A DNA stretch of 64,000 nucleotides, taken from the NCBI RefSeq assembly GCF_900196725.1, contig NZ_FZMP01000207.1:1-64000 (forward strand), written 5' to 3'. The notes beneath the pieces are model-generated. The model worked only from the letters and a program-made list of their open reading frames with translations, searched no databases and had not been told where the DNA came from. The position numbers were made by a program, and so were the translations under genes. Numbering within the stretch: the first letter of the stretch is position 1; each line of letters starts with the position of its first letter. Source of the DNA: Candidatus Methanoperedens nitratireducens. Its GTDB lineage: Archaea > Halobacteriota > Methanosarcinia > Methanosarcinales > Methanoperedenaceae. This document shows, piece by piece, positions 1 through 7,818 of the stretch.

Positions 1-40
1 TTTACCACCTTATTTCGTTTTCCCATGCCGAGAAGATGGG

Positions 41-49
41 TATATAAAG
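41..49 (+). promoter_or_regulatory. TATA box of the proline dehydrogenase gene
   Basis: An A/T-only TATATAAA element lies about 40 bases before the ATG at 90. That places the expected archaeal start site near 65-75 and leaves a short leader. Upstream of it only about 40 bases are visible. Confidence 0.5.
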
Positions 50-89
50 CCAAAGGTTTCGGGACTACACAATATCCAATTTTATCCGA

Positions 90-929
90 ATGAGCTTCCT
101 AACAAGATTTGCGCGCCAGTGGATCGCTGGCGAGACGCTGGATGATGCCATAGCGCAGGCGAAGAAAAAGAACAATGCTGGGATACGCGCAATCATCAAT
201 TTCCTCGGGGAGCATGTAAAAGATGAGGCAGAAGCGGATAATAACGTAGAGGAGAACTTGCGGATACTCAGAGCGATAGAAGAATCAAAAACCAAAGCTT
301 CGCTCTCCATAAAGCCAACGCAGCTCGGACTTGATATCGACAAGAACCTCTGTTTATCGAAGGTAGAAAAAATCGTCAGCACTGCATCTTCAAAAAACAT
401 CTTTGTCTGGATAGATATGGAGAATTCGCCTTATGCACAGGGCACCGTTGATATTTATCTTGAAATCATTAAAAAGCATAAGAACGCGGGCATTGCGATA
501 CAGGCTAACCTGAAAAGAAGCGAAAGCGACATAGCGAGGATAGCTGCATCAATGGGTATAATCCGCCTGGTCAAGGGTGCGTACAGTGAGAAAATGGAGA
601 TAGCATACACAAGCAGAAGCGATATAACGCGCAACTTCTCAAAGCTTATGGCATACCTGTTCTACAAAAGCCCTTTTTTTGCTATCGCAACCCATGATGA
701 TAGATTGATTAACGAAGCGATCGAGGCAAATAAAACCCATCAAAAGAGGCTTGAGTTCCAGATGCTCATGGGAGTGAGGGATGAGCTTAAACGCAAGCTT
801 GTAAGAGAAGGCTTCGCCGTTGTTGATTACATCCCTTACGGTAAGAACTGGTTCCCCTATACTACGCGCAGGGTAAGGGAGAGAAAGAGGAACATACTGC
901 TGATACTGAGGTCTGTGTTTGATATTTAA
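90..929 (+). CDS. Proline dehydrogenase (PRODH/PutA-type)
   Basis: A 279-residue monofunctional proline dehydrogenase. This FAD-dependent TIM-barrel enzyme oxidises proline to pyrroline-5-carboxylate. Family landmarks appear in order: IDME at 108-111, RLVKGAY at 159-165, ATHDD at 200-204, QMLMGV at 224-229, YIPYG at 247-251 and the substrate-binding RR pair at 260-261. The length matches small bacterial PRODHs and there is no fused aldehyde dehydrogenase. The ATG follows a TATA box at 41-49 with a short leader. The downstream gene is on the other strand, so it is probably monocistronic. No P5C dehydrogenase is seen in the window. PRODH is patchy in methanogen relatives, so transfer is possible, but this was not tested. 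Confidence 0.9.
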   Translation: MSFLTRFARQWIAGETLDDAIAQAKKKNNAGIRAIINFLGEHVKDEAEADNNVEENLRILRAIEESKTKASLSIKPTQLGLDIDKNLCLSKVEKIVSTASSKNIFVWIDMENSPYAQGTVDIYLEIIKKHKNAGIAIQANLKRSESDIARIAASMGIIRLVKGAYSEKMEIAYTSRSDITRNFSKLMAYLFYKSPFFAIATHDDRLINEAIEANKTHQKRLEFQMLMGVRDELKRKLVREGFAVVDYIPYGKNWFPYTTRRVRERKRNILLILRSVFDI

Positions 930-957
930 TAGTCTTACATGAGCCTAAAGCAAAATC

Positions 958-1033
958 AACAACGAACTGGTACGAACTCGTACTAACTCAGGTCGTCGTG
1001 AGTTCGTATTGAGTTCGCTGTGAGTTCGTTGTT
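958..1033. repeat. Large inverted array of 11-bp units
   Basis: Three tandem 11-base units beginning TGAGTTCG start at 999, 1010 and 1021. The left side, 958-990, carries imperfect reverse complements of the same units, so the whole forms a long hairpin around GGTCGTCG. The outermost 11 bases (958-968 and 1023-1033) pair perfectly. It sits between the ends of the proline dehydrogenase and mptD genes, which converge, so it may act as a bidirectional terminator. The internal 11-bp periodicity is unusual for one. Confidence 0.75.
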
Positions 1034-1207
1034 AATTTCTTCAACGCATCGCTGGCTCACAAAGCGATATGACGGCGCATCGGTTTTGTGTAAGCGCCAC
1101 AAATTAATCCTGTCCAACATTACCTTCGCCTGTAATTTATTATGGAGATAAGCGTTTGATTTGCTTAAAATTAGAAAATAAAAAATATTATCAAATTTGT
1201 CACAGGC

Positions 1208-1564
1208 TCACATTTCCTCTATTTTCTTCACACTCATCAGCGGATAATCCTGCCCCTCATCATACACAAGCTCTGCCTGCGCTATCGTATTCTTATACAA
1301 TATCTGCAAGCTCACATTCAGCATCCGCCCTTCCAGTTCGCAGTACTTGAACTTAGGGTTCAGCTTCTTTTGCACCATCTCGCGGTCGATTGAAACACTG
1401 ATGCTCCTGACGTACGGCTGAAGAGCCACGCTTTGCTCGATTGTCCTTTCAAGGTCGTCTATCGTCTCAAGACTGATGGGCATGCCGACGAACTGGTGAT
1501 ACAGCGCACCAAGTTTTATTCCAGCTTCAAACACAGCCCTGTCACGTTCATTTACTTCTGCCAT
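1208..1564 (-). CDS. mptD: Archaeal dihydroneopterin aldolase MptD family
   Basis: A 118-residue protein matching the archaeal DHNA family (formerly DUF381). MptD cleaves 7,8-dihydroneopterin to 6-hydroxymethyl-dihydropterin in tetrahydromethanopterin synthesis. The family signature EAGIKLGALYHQFVG spans residues 13-27, followed by a segment around QPYV near 49-52. The size is typical for the family. It is the last gene of a minus-strand operon, overlaps the end of pssA by 17 bases, and has GGAGG just before its ATG. Its presence implies a methanopterin-using C1 metabolism. The link to the lipid genes upstream looks positional rather than functional. Confidence 0.85.
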   Translation of the reverse strand: MAEVNERDRAVFEAGIKLGALYHQFVGMPISLETIDDLERTIEQSVALQPYVRSISVSIDREMVQKKLNPKFKYCELEGRMLNVSLQILYKNTIAQAELVYDEGQDYPLMSVKKIEEM

Positions 1565-2228
1565 AAAACCTCCTTCCTGCCGGGATCAGAATGTACACAA
1601 ATGCCAGCACAAATAAGAACAGGGATACAAGCTTAACTATCCCTGCATAATTCAGATAAAAACTCGCGATATCTATTGCAAGAAGTATTCCCATGGGCGC
1701 CAGAACGGACAGCTTTTTTATTTTGGGATAACCTATCGTGCTGACCATGAGCAGGGATAAGAGGACAAGGAGAAGGGGGAATACGTATTCGAAATACCGC
1801 AGATAATCCCTCATAAGAAGGAACAGGGCGACGATAAAACCGCCTGCTGTTATGGGAATTCCCTCAAAACCGTCTTTTTTTCCTGCAACATTGAACCGGG
1901 CAAGGCGCAGTATGCCACAAACCAGGAAAAATCCTGAAAATACCCATGCCGCCGGGCTACCGAGAAAAACAAAAGCCGCAGTTGCAGGCGCAACTCCGAA
2001 CGCTATCACATCGGCAAGCGAATCAAGGTTAGCGCCAAGAACGCCCGTGCCTGTGTACCTTGCAAATGCACCGTCCGCGCCGTCCGCTATTACCGCAAGG
2101 AGGATTAGAACAAGAGCCTCATCGACCCTGCCCTGAACTATCATTATCACGGATGCGAAACCGAGGAGCGCGTTTATCAATGTGATTATATCCGCAGGCT
2201 TGATAAGTTTAATGATGTTCTCGCTCAT
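1548..2228 (-). CDS. pssA: CDP-alcohol phosphatidyltransferase, probable archaetidylserine synthase
   Basis: A 226-residue membrane enzyme of the CDP-alcohol phosphatidyltransferase family. It probably joins serine to CDP-archaeol to give archaetidylserine. The diagnostic motif is D52-G-x2-A-R57, G65, D69 and D73, lying after the first membrane segments. The rest is hydrophobic, with roughly six to seven helices. A GAGAGG stretch precedes the ATG. The neighbouring decarboxylase points to serine rather than inositol or glycerol as the alcohol. It lies in one operon with artA and asd, the enzyme set that in haloarchaea supports processing of PGF-CTERM proteins. Confidence 0.88.
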   Translation of the reverse strand: MSENIIKLIKPADIITLINALLGFASVIMIVQGRVDEALVLILLAVIADGADGAFARYTGTGVLGANLDSLADVIAFGVAPATAAFVFLGSPAAWVFSGFFLVCGILRLARFNVAGKKDGFEGIPITAGGFIVALFLLMRDYLRYFEYVFPLLLVLLSLLMVSTIGYPKIKKLSVLAPMGILLAIDIASFYLNYAGIVKLVSLFLFVLAFVYILIPAGRRFYGRSK

Positions 2229-2240
2229 TTCTACCTCTCT

Positions 2241-2873
2241 CTATGCCCTTATTTTCTCTTTTCTCATTGCGATTATGGTCTCGCCTGCTTTTACCTTGTC
2301 ACCCGGTTTAGCCGTAAACTCGTATCCCTGCGGTATTATCACATCCGCACGTGAGCCAAAGCGTATCATACCGATGCGTTCACCCCTTTTTACATAGCTT
2401 CCTTCACTGATGTAGGATACTATGCGCCTGGTGAGGATGCCAGCGATCTGCGTCAATTCAAGTATCCCATGCTCTGTATTTATTACTACATGGTTGCGCT
2501 CGTTTACCTGTGAATCCTTATTGAACGCAGGAATATATCCGCCAGGTTTATAATCGATATGTGTGATCGTGCCTGCAAGCGGAGCGCGGTTCACATGGAC
2601 ATTATGTATGTTCATAAAAATGCTGATAGTCCCGTTTTTTATGGAGATCACCCTGCCGTCCGCCGGGGAGACAGCATCATCCTCATCCCCCGGAGGCTTG
2701 CGCTCAGGGTCGCGGAAAAACACGAAGAAAAAGAGCGTCAGGACGGCTCCGATAATGAACAGGAATAGAAAAAAATAAGATACAAGCCCGCCGGAAAGCG
2801 TTGAGATATATGCCATCACAGCGGTGAACAGAAGTGCGCCGCCGATCCATGGGAGCGAGCCTTTAGCCACCAT
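2241..2873 (-). CDS. asd: Archaetidylserine decarboxylase (PSD-related)
   Basis: A 210-residue pyruvoyl-dependent decarboxylase that turns archaetidylserine into archaetidylethanolamine. Two hydrophobic helices occupy residues 10-52. A soluble domain follows, with NIHNVHVNRAP near 88-98 and the self-cleavage site G173-S174 inside RFGSRADV. Cleavage there would give the beta chain and the pyruvoyl-bearing alpha chain. The length fits the short archaeal and proteobacterial type. It overlaps the end of artA by 11 bases and is followed 12 bases later by pssA, so the three are almost certainly co-transcribed. Confidence 0.9.
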   Translation of the reverse strand: MVAKGSLPWIGGALLFTAVMAYISTLSGGLVSYFFLFLFIIGAVLTLFFFVFFRDPERKPPGDEDDAVSPADGRVISIKNGTISIFMNIHNVHVNRAPLAGTITHIDYKPGGYIPAFNKDSQVNERNHVVINTEHGILELTQIAGILTRRIVSYISEGSYVKRGERIGMIRFGSRADVIIPQGYEFTAKPGDKVKAGETIIAMRKEKIRA

Positions 2874-3735
2874 GCTTGAATATGCCTCCGAACAGCTTTA
2901 AAATACCATCTATCATGTCCAGGATCTCAGGAAGGATTTTCATAACAGCATAGGCTATCAGGAACAGTGCCATAAGAGAACCTACCTTTGCTATCACGGT
3001 ATGCGCAATATAGAAACTGGTTTCCGGGTCACCGAACCAGGTCATCCCGTACGCAGCGACTATGAAAACGTTCCTTATCAGGTTCAAGCCATAAATCACG
3101 GGGACCGATATAAGGAAGGCTGCCGCCTGCCGCTTGAACGGCGCATTGGCACTTGCGATTATACCGGTGAACAGGGCTATGCTTTCGATGGCTGTACATG
3201 CAAGGATGATCTCGACCTTGTAACCGTTCACAGCTATCAGGTTCCAGTCAACCCTTGTCATTGCAATCCCGAAAAGCGAGGCAACCTGGATTGTCTGGCC
3301 AGACACAGTAGATATGAGCCAGGTGTTCATCGCCTGGATTTCAGAAAATGCGAAATAAGATATCCCGCCTATGGCCGCGGCAGTGGTAGCCATGAAAAGC
3401 GAAGTCGTGGTACTTACGCCATTTATGTCCCTGAGTATCCTTTTATCCTGCCGCATCAGGATATAGCCAATAAAAATGCAGATAACAGCGGTGAGTATGG
3501 TCAGGGCTACATTGACATAGTCTTCCACTTCAGCGTAATGCTGCCACTGGAAAGCCCAGTGCACAGCGAAAAAAGCCCAGCCAGCGCCCGCAACGGTGAA
3601 TTTGAGTCTGTAATTCCTGGGGATGATCGAGGCTATTATAAGCAATCCAAGCGCCAACCAGAGGATATTTTCTATCATATAACTGACCCTATAAACCATA
3701 GGGGAGTATATAGTTTTTATCAGGGAATTTAGCAT
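2863..3735 (-). CDS. artA: Archaeosortase (exosortase/archaeosortase family)
   Basis: A 290-residue polytopic membrane protein with about eight helices. The archaeosortase catalytic residues are visible: C180 in LACTAIES, R221 in LNLIRNVF and H245 in YIAHTVIAK. ArtA removes C-terminal PGF-CTERM tripartite signals from surface proteins and couples the product to a lipid. It heads the operon artA-asd-pssA-mptD. In Haloferax volcanii ArtA works with PssA and PssD, so the co-location is meaningful. A likely substrate is the large secreted protein at 17530-20556, whose tail has a PGL-type variant of the signal. The subtype (A versus others) was inferred, not tested. Confidence 0.88.
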   Translation of the reverse strand: MLNSLIKTIYSPMVYRVSYMIENILWLALGLLIIASIIPRNYRLKFTVAGAGWAFFAVHWAFQWQHYAEVEDYVNVALTILTAVICIFIGYILMRQDKRILRDINGVSTTTSLFMATTAAAIGGISYFAFSEIQAMNTWLISTVSGQTIQVASLFGIAMTRVDWNLIAVNGYKVEIILACTAIESIALFTGIIASANAPFKRQAAAFLISVPVIYGLNLIRNVFIVAAYGMTWFGDPETSFYIAHTVIAKVGSLMALFLIAYAVMKILPEILDMIDGILKLFGGIFKHGG

Positions 3736-3829
3736 TTTTATCAGGAAAGAAATATTTTCTATTCACTTACATCAGATTATATTTATACATAATAACATGA
3801 ATTAAAGAGATTATATGAAAAAACTTTAC

Positions 3830-3900
3830 GAAAGGTTTATCAAACGAAGGGGTATGGTGTTGTGACCATACCCCCAGACCGGATAAAGCGAGGTGTCGCT
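3830..3900 (+). repeat. Leader repeat copy 1 upstream of argH
   Basis: A 71-base unit that is repeated 81 bases downstream. It contains a hairpin with arms GGGGTATGGT and ACCATACCCC and a six-base loop, GTTGTG. Outside these are TTTATC/GATAAA arms and a small AGCGA-GGTG-TCGCT hairpin. A 16-codon reading frame starting at 3815 (TGA 3863-3865) runs into it. This copy does not end in a long open frame. Confidence 0.85.
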
Positions 3901-3910
3901 AAACCTTTAA

Positions 3911-3981
3911 GAAAGGTTTATCAAACGAAGGGGTATGGTCACAAGACCATACCCCCAGACCGGATAAAGCGAGGTGTCGCT
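3911..3981 (+). repeat. Leader repeat copy 2, directly before argH
   Basis: The second 71-base copy is identical to copy 1 outside the hairpin loop, which reads CACAAG instead of GTTGTG. It runs to within three bases of the argH ATG, so the argH Shine-Dalgarno lies inside the repeat. The duplication therefore doubles a whole structured 5' leader. Confidence 0.85.
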
Positions 3982-3983
3982 TT
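3966..3983 (+). promoter_or_regulatory. Hairpin holding the argH Shine-Dalgarno
   Basis: AAAGCGA (3966-3972) pairs perfectly with TCGCTTT (3977-3983), leaving GGTG as the loop. The start codon follows at 3984. The ribosome-binding bases GAGGTG are thus half in the stem and half in the loop, so folding could limit initiation. The structure is visible in the sequence; control of argH through it is inference. Confidence 0.55.
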
Positions 3984-5450
3984 ATGAATATACTAAGACG
4001 AGGGCGGCTGTCTGTAGAGCCGGACAGGGATATTAATAACTTCACGTCATCCATGGAAGCTGATAAGCGCATATTCGATGCTGATATCGAAGTGGACAAG
4101 GCACACGTGATCATGCTGAGGGAGCAGAATATCATCAGGGCAGATGATTGCTCGGCTATCCTCTCAGGTCTTGATAAATTAAAAAAGGAAGGCATCTTGG
4201 CCCTGGATACCTCCTACGAGGACGTCCATATAGCCCTTGAAGCACGGCTTATAGAACTCGTTGGCGAGGACACGGGCGGCAGGATGCATTCAGCCCGTTC
4301 AAGGAACGATGAGGTGGCTGCGTGTATCAGGCTTTCACTGCGCGCGGAACTCTTAGACCTGATGGAAGAAGTACATGACCTTGTCTCTGCAATGGTCAAT
4401 ACCGCCGCAAAGCATCATGAGACCATCATGCCAGGGTACACCCATACCCAGCATGCCCAGCCCACCACGCTTGCGCATCATCTATTGGCGCATGCCGGTG
4501 CTTATCTGCGCGACCTTGAACGGTTAAAAGGTGCTTACGAGCGAACGAACAGGAATCCTCTTGGTGCCGCTGCGTTCGCGTCCACAGGCTTCCCGGTGAA
4601 CAGGAAGAGAACAGCAGAACTTCTCGGATTCGATTCCGTGATTGAGAATTCGATGGATGCTGTAAGCACGCGTGATTTTATGATCGAGAGCCTGGGCTGC
4701 TATTCCAACCTGATGACAGACCTGAGCCGCCTTGCGGAAGAACTCATCCTCTGGAGTTCGTCAGAGTTTGATTTTATAGAACTGGACGATAAGTACTCAT
4801 CCACTTCATCAATAATGCCGCAGAAAAAGAACCCGGATATCGCAGAACTCATGCGTGCAAAGACGGGGACCGTCGACGGCGCCCTCATGTCGGTGTTAAC
4901 GATATGCAAAGCTCTTCCATATAGCTATGACCGTGACCTTCAGGAAGCCACACCCCATCTCTGGCGTGCCACGGACAATGTAAGGTCTTCTGTGCGCATG
5001 GCTCAGGGTATGATAAGTACCATGAAGATTAAAAAAGAGAACCTGGAAAGCGCGCTGGATAAAGGGTTCATGACCGCTACGGAGCTTGCGGACACCATTG
5101 TTCGCACCACAGGTATCCCGTTCAGGACAGCACACCACATCGTGGGCTCATGCGCCAGATCCGGGAAAATCCCGACACTTTCGGATATTGATGACCTCTC
5201 GTTGAACATCCTTAACGAGAAATTAAGCGACAGGGGTCTTTCTGAAAAAGATATCCTGGAAGCCCTTGACCCTATGGGGAATATTAAGAAAAGAAGTGTT
5301 CAGGGCGGTCCTGCACCGAAAGAAACAAAGCGCCAGGTAACCGTGATAGGGAGAAAGCTGGCAGGGTTCGGAGAAGGTATCAAACTTATCAGAAAAAAGA
5401 TAACCGAGGCATCGGTAAAACTTGAAAAAGCCAGCCTTCAGTATTCCTGA
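3984..5450 (+). CDS. argH: Argininosuccinate lyase
   Basis: A 488-residue argininosuccinate lyase, which splits argininosuccinate into arginine and fumarate in arginine synthesis. Fumarase-superfamily motifs are in place: TGGRMHSARSRNDE at 97-110, GYTHTQHAQP at 151-160 and the signature SSIMPQKKNP at 275-284. The N-terminus NILRRGRL is the archaeal counterpart of the LWGGRF start. The chosen ATG follows GAGGTG directly. The leader carries two copies of a 71-base structured repeat. No other arginine genes are adjacent, and the next gene, a CorA-like protein, has its own Shine-Dalgarno. Confidence 0.95.
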   Translation: MNILRRGRLSVEPDRDINNFTSSMEADKRIFDADIEVDKAHVIMLREQNIIRADDCSAILSGLDKLKKEGILALDTSYEDVHIALEARLIELVGEDTGGRMHSARSRNDEVAACIRLSLRAELLDLMEEVHDLVSAMVNTAAKHHETIMPGYTHTQHAQPTTLAHHLLAHAGAYLRDLERLKGAYERTNRNPLGAAAFASTGFPVNRKRTAELLGFDSVIENSMDAVSTRDFMIESLGCYSNLMTDLSRLAEELILWSSSEFDFIELDDKYSSTSSIMPQKKNPDIAELMRAKTGTVDGALMSVLTICKALPYSYDRDLQEATPHLWRATDNVRSSVRMAQGMISTMKIKKENLESALDKGFMTATELADTIVRTTGIPFRTAHHIVGSCARSGKIPTLSDIDDLSLNILNEKLSDRGLSEKDILEALDPMGNIKKRSVQGGPAPKETKRQVTVIGRKLAGFGEGIKLIRKKITEASVKLEKASLQYS

Positions 5451-5534
5451 ATAAAACACCGTTCTCAAAAATATACTATGAGAAAAGATTAATATCAAAA
5501 ATAATCCTACTACTGCCGTACTAAAGAGGCAAAT

Positions 5535-6656
5535 ATGACTGAGGAAACCACCGGGATTACAATAATTGCCGAGGAGAAAAAAGAACAGAACGCGGTCACT
5601 GTACCCCAAATTAACGGCAAGCGTGCTCTCTGTGTAGCCCTGCCTTTATCAGGGGGAAAACCATTAAAAATGACAGGTGATAACCCGCATGAGTTTATAC
5701 CTTTTCTAAAAGAATCATCTATAGCCTGGTTAAACTTTCCTGTAGAAGACATAAAGAAAGATGCTGATATCATTGCGATGTCTCTGGGTTTCAGTTCTTC
5801 CCTTGTGCCCACGCTTTTCTCCAGTTACCTGTCAGCATACGAAGACCGCGACACTGAAATGGGGTTAATGCTGCCTGCCGTGATGGTTAAGAAGTTTGAT
5901 GTCCTTATCAGCCCGGTATTGATTTTAATAAGAAAAGACCTGATAGTCACGATCCATGCTGAAAACGTAAACCGCCTGATACGGCTTTCCCGCTATGCCG
6001 ATGCTTTCATGAGAAAAATCAAACCCAACCTCACGCAAGAGGATAAATTGTCAATAATTCTCACAAGGATTATCGATGAAAATAATAACTTGAATTTTGA
6101 GCATCTGCGAGAGCTTGAAGCGCAGGGAGATGAACTGAGCAAGAATCTTCTTGACCCGATGGCGTCAAGAGGCCTGATCGCGCCGGAAATATATAATATG
6201 AAACATGCCCTTATAAGCTACCTGGATACGCTCTGGGCTACCCTTGATGTCATTAACTCTCTCCGCCATGGTGATGCTGAACTCATTACAGATAATCCCA
6301 AGCTGCTGGCCCGCATCGGGATACTTTCAGACGATGTGAACAGGCATATATCGCTCAGCGAGCATATGTCAGAGGTGCTCGCTTCGGGTCTTGAGGTGCT
6401 CCAGAGCATCTATAACAACCAGCTCCAGATATTGAACAACAGGCTTGCTTTTGTTATGACATGGCTTACAATACTGGGTACGGCTGTGCTGGTGCCGAAC
6501 ACCCTTGCGACTATACTCAGCAATCCCGCCTTTGCCCTTGGACCTGAGGACAGGGTATGGTATTCGGTTCTTCTCTTTGCGTCCACGGTACTCGCAACAT
6601 GGGCTGCCTACTGGTGGGTTAAAAAGAAAAGTTTGCTGCCAATCAAAGTGGACTGA
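5535..6656 (+). CDS. CorA-like divalent-cation transporter lacking the GMN motif
   Basis: A 373-residue protein with CorA architecture: a large soluble N-terminal domain, a long helical stretch (about 160-300) and two C-terminal membrane helices (about 305-326 and 341-361) ending in a basic tail. CorA channels import Mg2+ or other divalent ions. The GMN signature expected after the first helix is absent; that region reads VPNTLATILSN. It may therefore be a diverged paralogue with other ion preferences or an efflux role, as in ZntB-like relatives. AAGAGG precedes the ATG. It lies 84 bases after argH and is convergent with the propeller gene, with no gap. Confidence 0.75.
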   Translation: MTEETTGITIIAEEKKEQNAVTVPQINGKRALCVALPLSGGKPLKMTGDNPHEFIPFLKESSIAWLNFPVEDIKKDADIIAMSLGFSSSLVPTLFSSYLSAYEDRDTEMGLMLPAVMVKKFDVLISPVLILIRKDLIVTIHAENVNRLIRLSRYADAFMRKIKPNLTQEDKLSIILTRIIDENNNLNFEHLRELEAQGDELSKNLLDPMASRGLIAPEIYNMKHALISYLDTLWATLDVINSLRHGDAELITDNPKLLARIGILSDDVNRHISLSEHMSEVLASGLEVLQSIYNNQLQILNNRLAFVMTWLTILGTAVLVPNTLATILSNPAFALGPEDRVWYSVLLFASTVLATWAAYWWVKKKSLLPIKVD

Positions 6657-7775
6657 TTATTTTTTTGAAAGGGTATTTGCAATTATCAGGATTGCCAGCA
6701 GCACTATAGCTATTATGACAAGCATGAGGAGCATCGTGGTCAGATCCACTCCGCCTGCTGCCGGTGTCTTCGTGGCGACCGGGGTCGGATGTGCAGTTTC
6801 TGTTATAGCCGGGGTTGTCTCTGCCGGGGTTAATACTGTTGGCGCAGACGTGGCTGTTATGCCGGCCGTATCTCCAGTAGTGATTTTCACTATACCGGAA
6901 GGATTAATCCCCGCATATGAGAACTTCCTGCCGTCACTGCTGAACGACGGGCCTCTTTGCCTGTAATCACCATCAACGAACAGCCTTTTATCAGTCCCGT
7001 CCTGGTTTATTGCAAAGATCTTTTCACCTGATGATGTCAGGTTTTCGTAAGAAACGTATGTTATGATGCCGTCCGGTCCCCAGACCGGGTAATTCTTCTT
7101 TATCTCGTCAAAGGTAAGCTGTCTTTTAGCGGTCCCATTTATATCTACTATGAAAAGCTCTTCTTTCAGCTTGTCATTGTACGATACGTACACTATACTT
7201 TTTCCATCAGGACTTATGTCGGGGCTCCACTGCCTTGAGTCATCGTTAAGTACCTGCCTCTTTCCTGTGCCGTCTGAATTGATGATATACATTTTTTGTC
7301 TTTGCACCTCATCAGGCGCCGTATATGCCAGAGACTTACCATCAGGACTCCATGATGGAGCGGCCCATACAGGCGGTTTATCTTCAGATGAGCTGCCCTG
7401 CCTTGTATTATCCGGGATGAGCCGCTTGTTATCGGTGCCGTCCGGGTTCATTACGAATATCTTCTCAAGCCCGTCTTCTCCGAATGACACATAGGCGATT
7501 TTATCAGGTCCCCAGGCGATTCCCCACTTTTTGTTGGCACCGCCGGTTAGCTTTGTTTCCCCGGTACCGTCCGCGTTTATTACAAATACCTGCTGGTCGT
7601 TGGCATCATCATAGGCAATATAGGCTATCTTCGTCCCATCCGGGCTGAGAGCAGGGTCCCATAGCTGGGTTTCCGCTATATCGAGTTTCCTTAAATTTTC
7701 TATGGAAACCAGAGCTGCTGCGCTGGTGGCAGCGAGCAATATGATGAGAATCCCTAGTGACGGTACTTTTTGCAT
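6657..7775 (-). CDS. Exported TolB-like beta-propeller protein with C-terminal membrane anchor
   Basis: A 372-residue protein with a hydrophobic N-terminal signal (about 5-23). Six or so PD40 blades follow, recognisable by SPDGTKIAY, GPDKIAYVS, SPDGKSLAY, SPDGKSIVYVS and similar repeats. A Thr/Pro-rich linker (about 305-340) and a C-terminal membrane helix (about 344-366) end the protein. The blades should face the outside of the cell. TolB-type propellers usually bind protein or peptide partners, and no enzyme residues are apparent. The gene stands alone between the convergent CorA-like gene and gap on the same strand. A precise role cannot be assigned. Confidence 0.8.
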   Translation of the reverse strand: MQKVPSLGILIILLAATSAAALVSIENLRKLDIAETQLWDPALSPDGTKIAYIAYDDANDQQVFVINADGTGETKLTGGANKKWGIAWGPDKIAYVSFGEDGLEKIFVMNPDGTDNKRLIPDNTRQGSSSEDKPPVWAAPSWSPDGKSLAYTAPDEVQRQKMYIINSDGTGKRQVLNDDSRQWSPDISPDGKSIVYVSYNDKLKEELFIVDINGTAKRQLTFDEIKKNYPVWGPDGIITYVSYENLTSSGEKIFAINQDGTDKRLFVDGDYRQRGPSFSSDGRKFSYAGINPSGIVKITTGDTAGITATSAPTVLTPAETTPAITETAHPTPVATKTPAAGGVDLTTMLLMLVIIAIVLLAILIIANTLSKK

Positions 7776-7818
7776 AAGCTTGAATTATATGTGAACCATG
7801 ATAAATGTTACTCAATAT

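Noticed and set aside
3001-3732. 243-codon plus-strand frame opposite artA
   Set aside because: It is antisense to a clear archaeosortase with catalytic residues and has no family resemblance.
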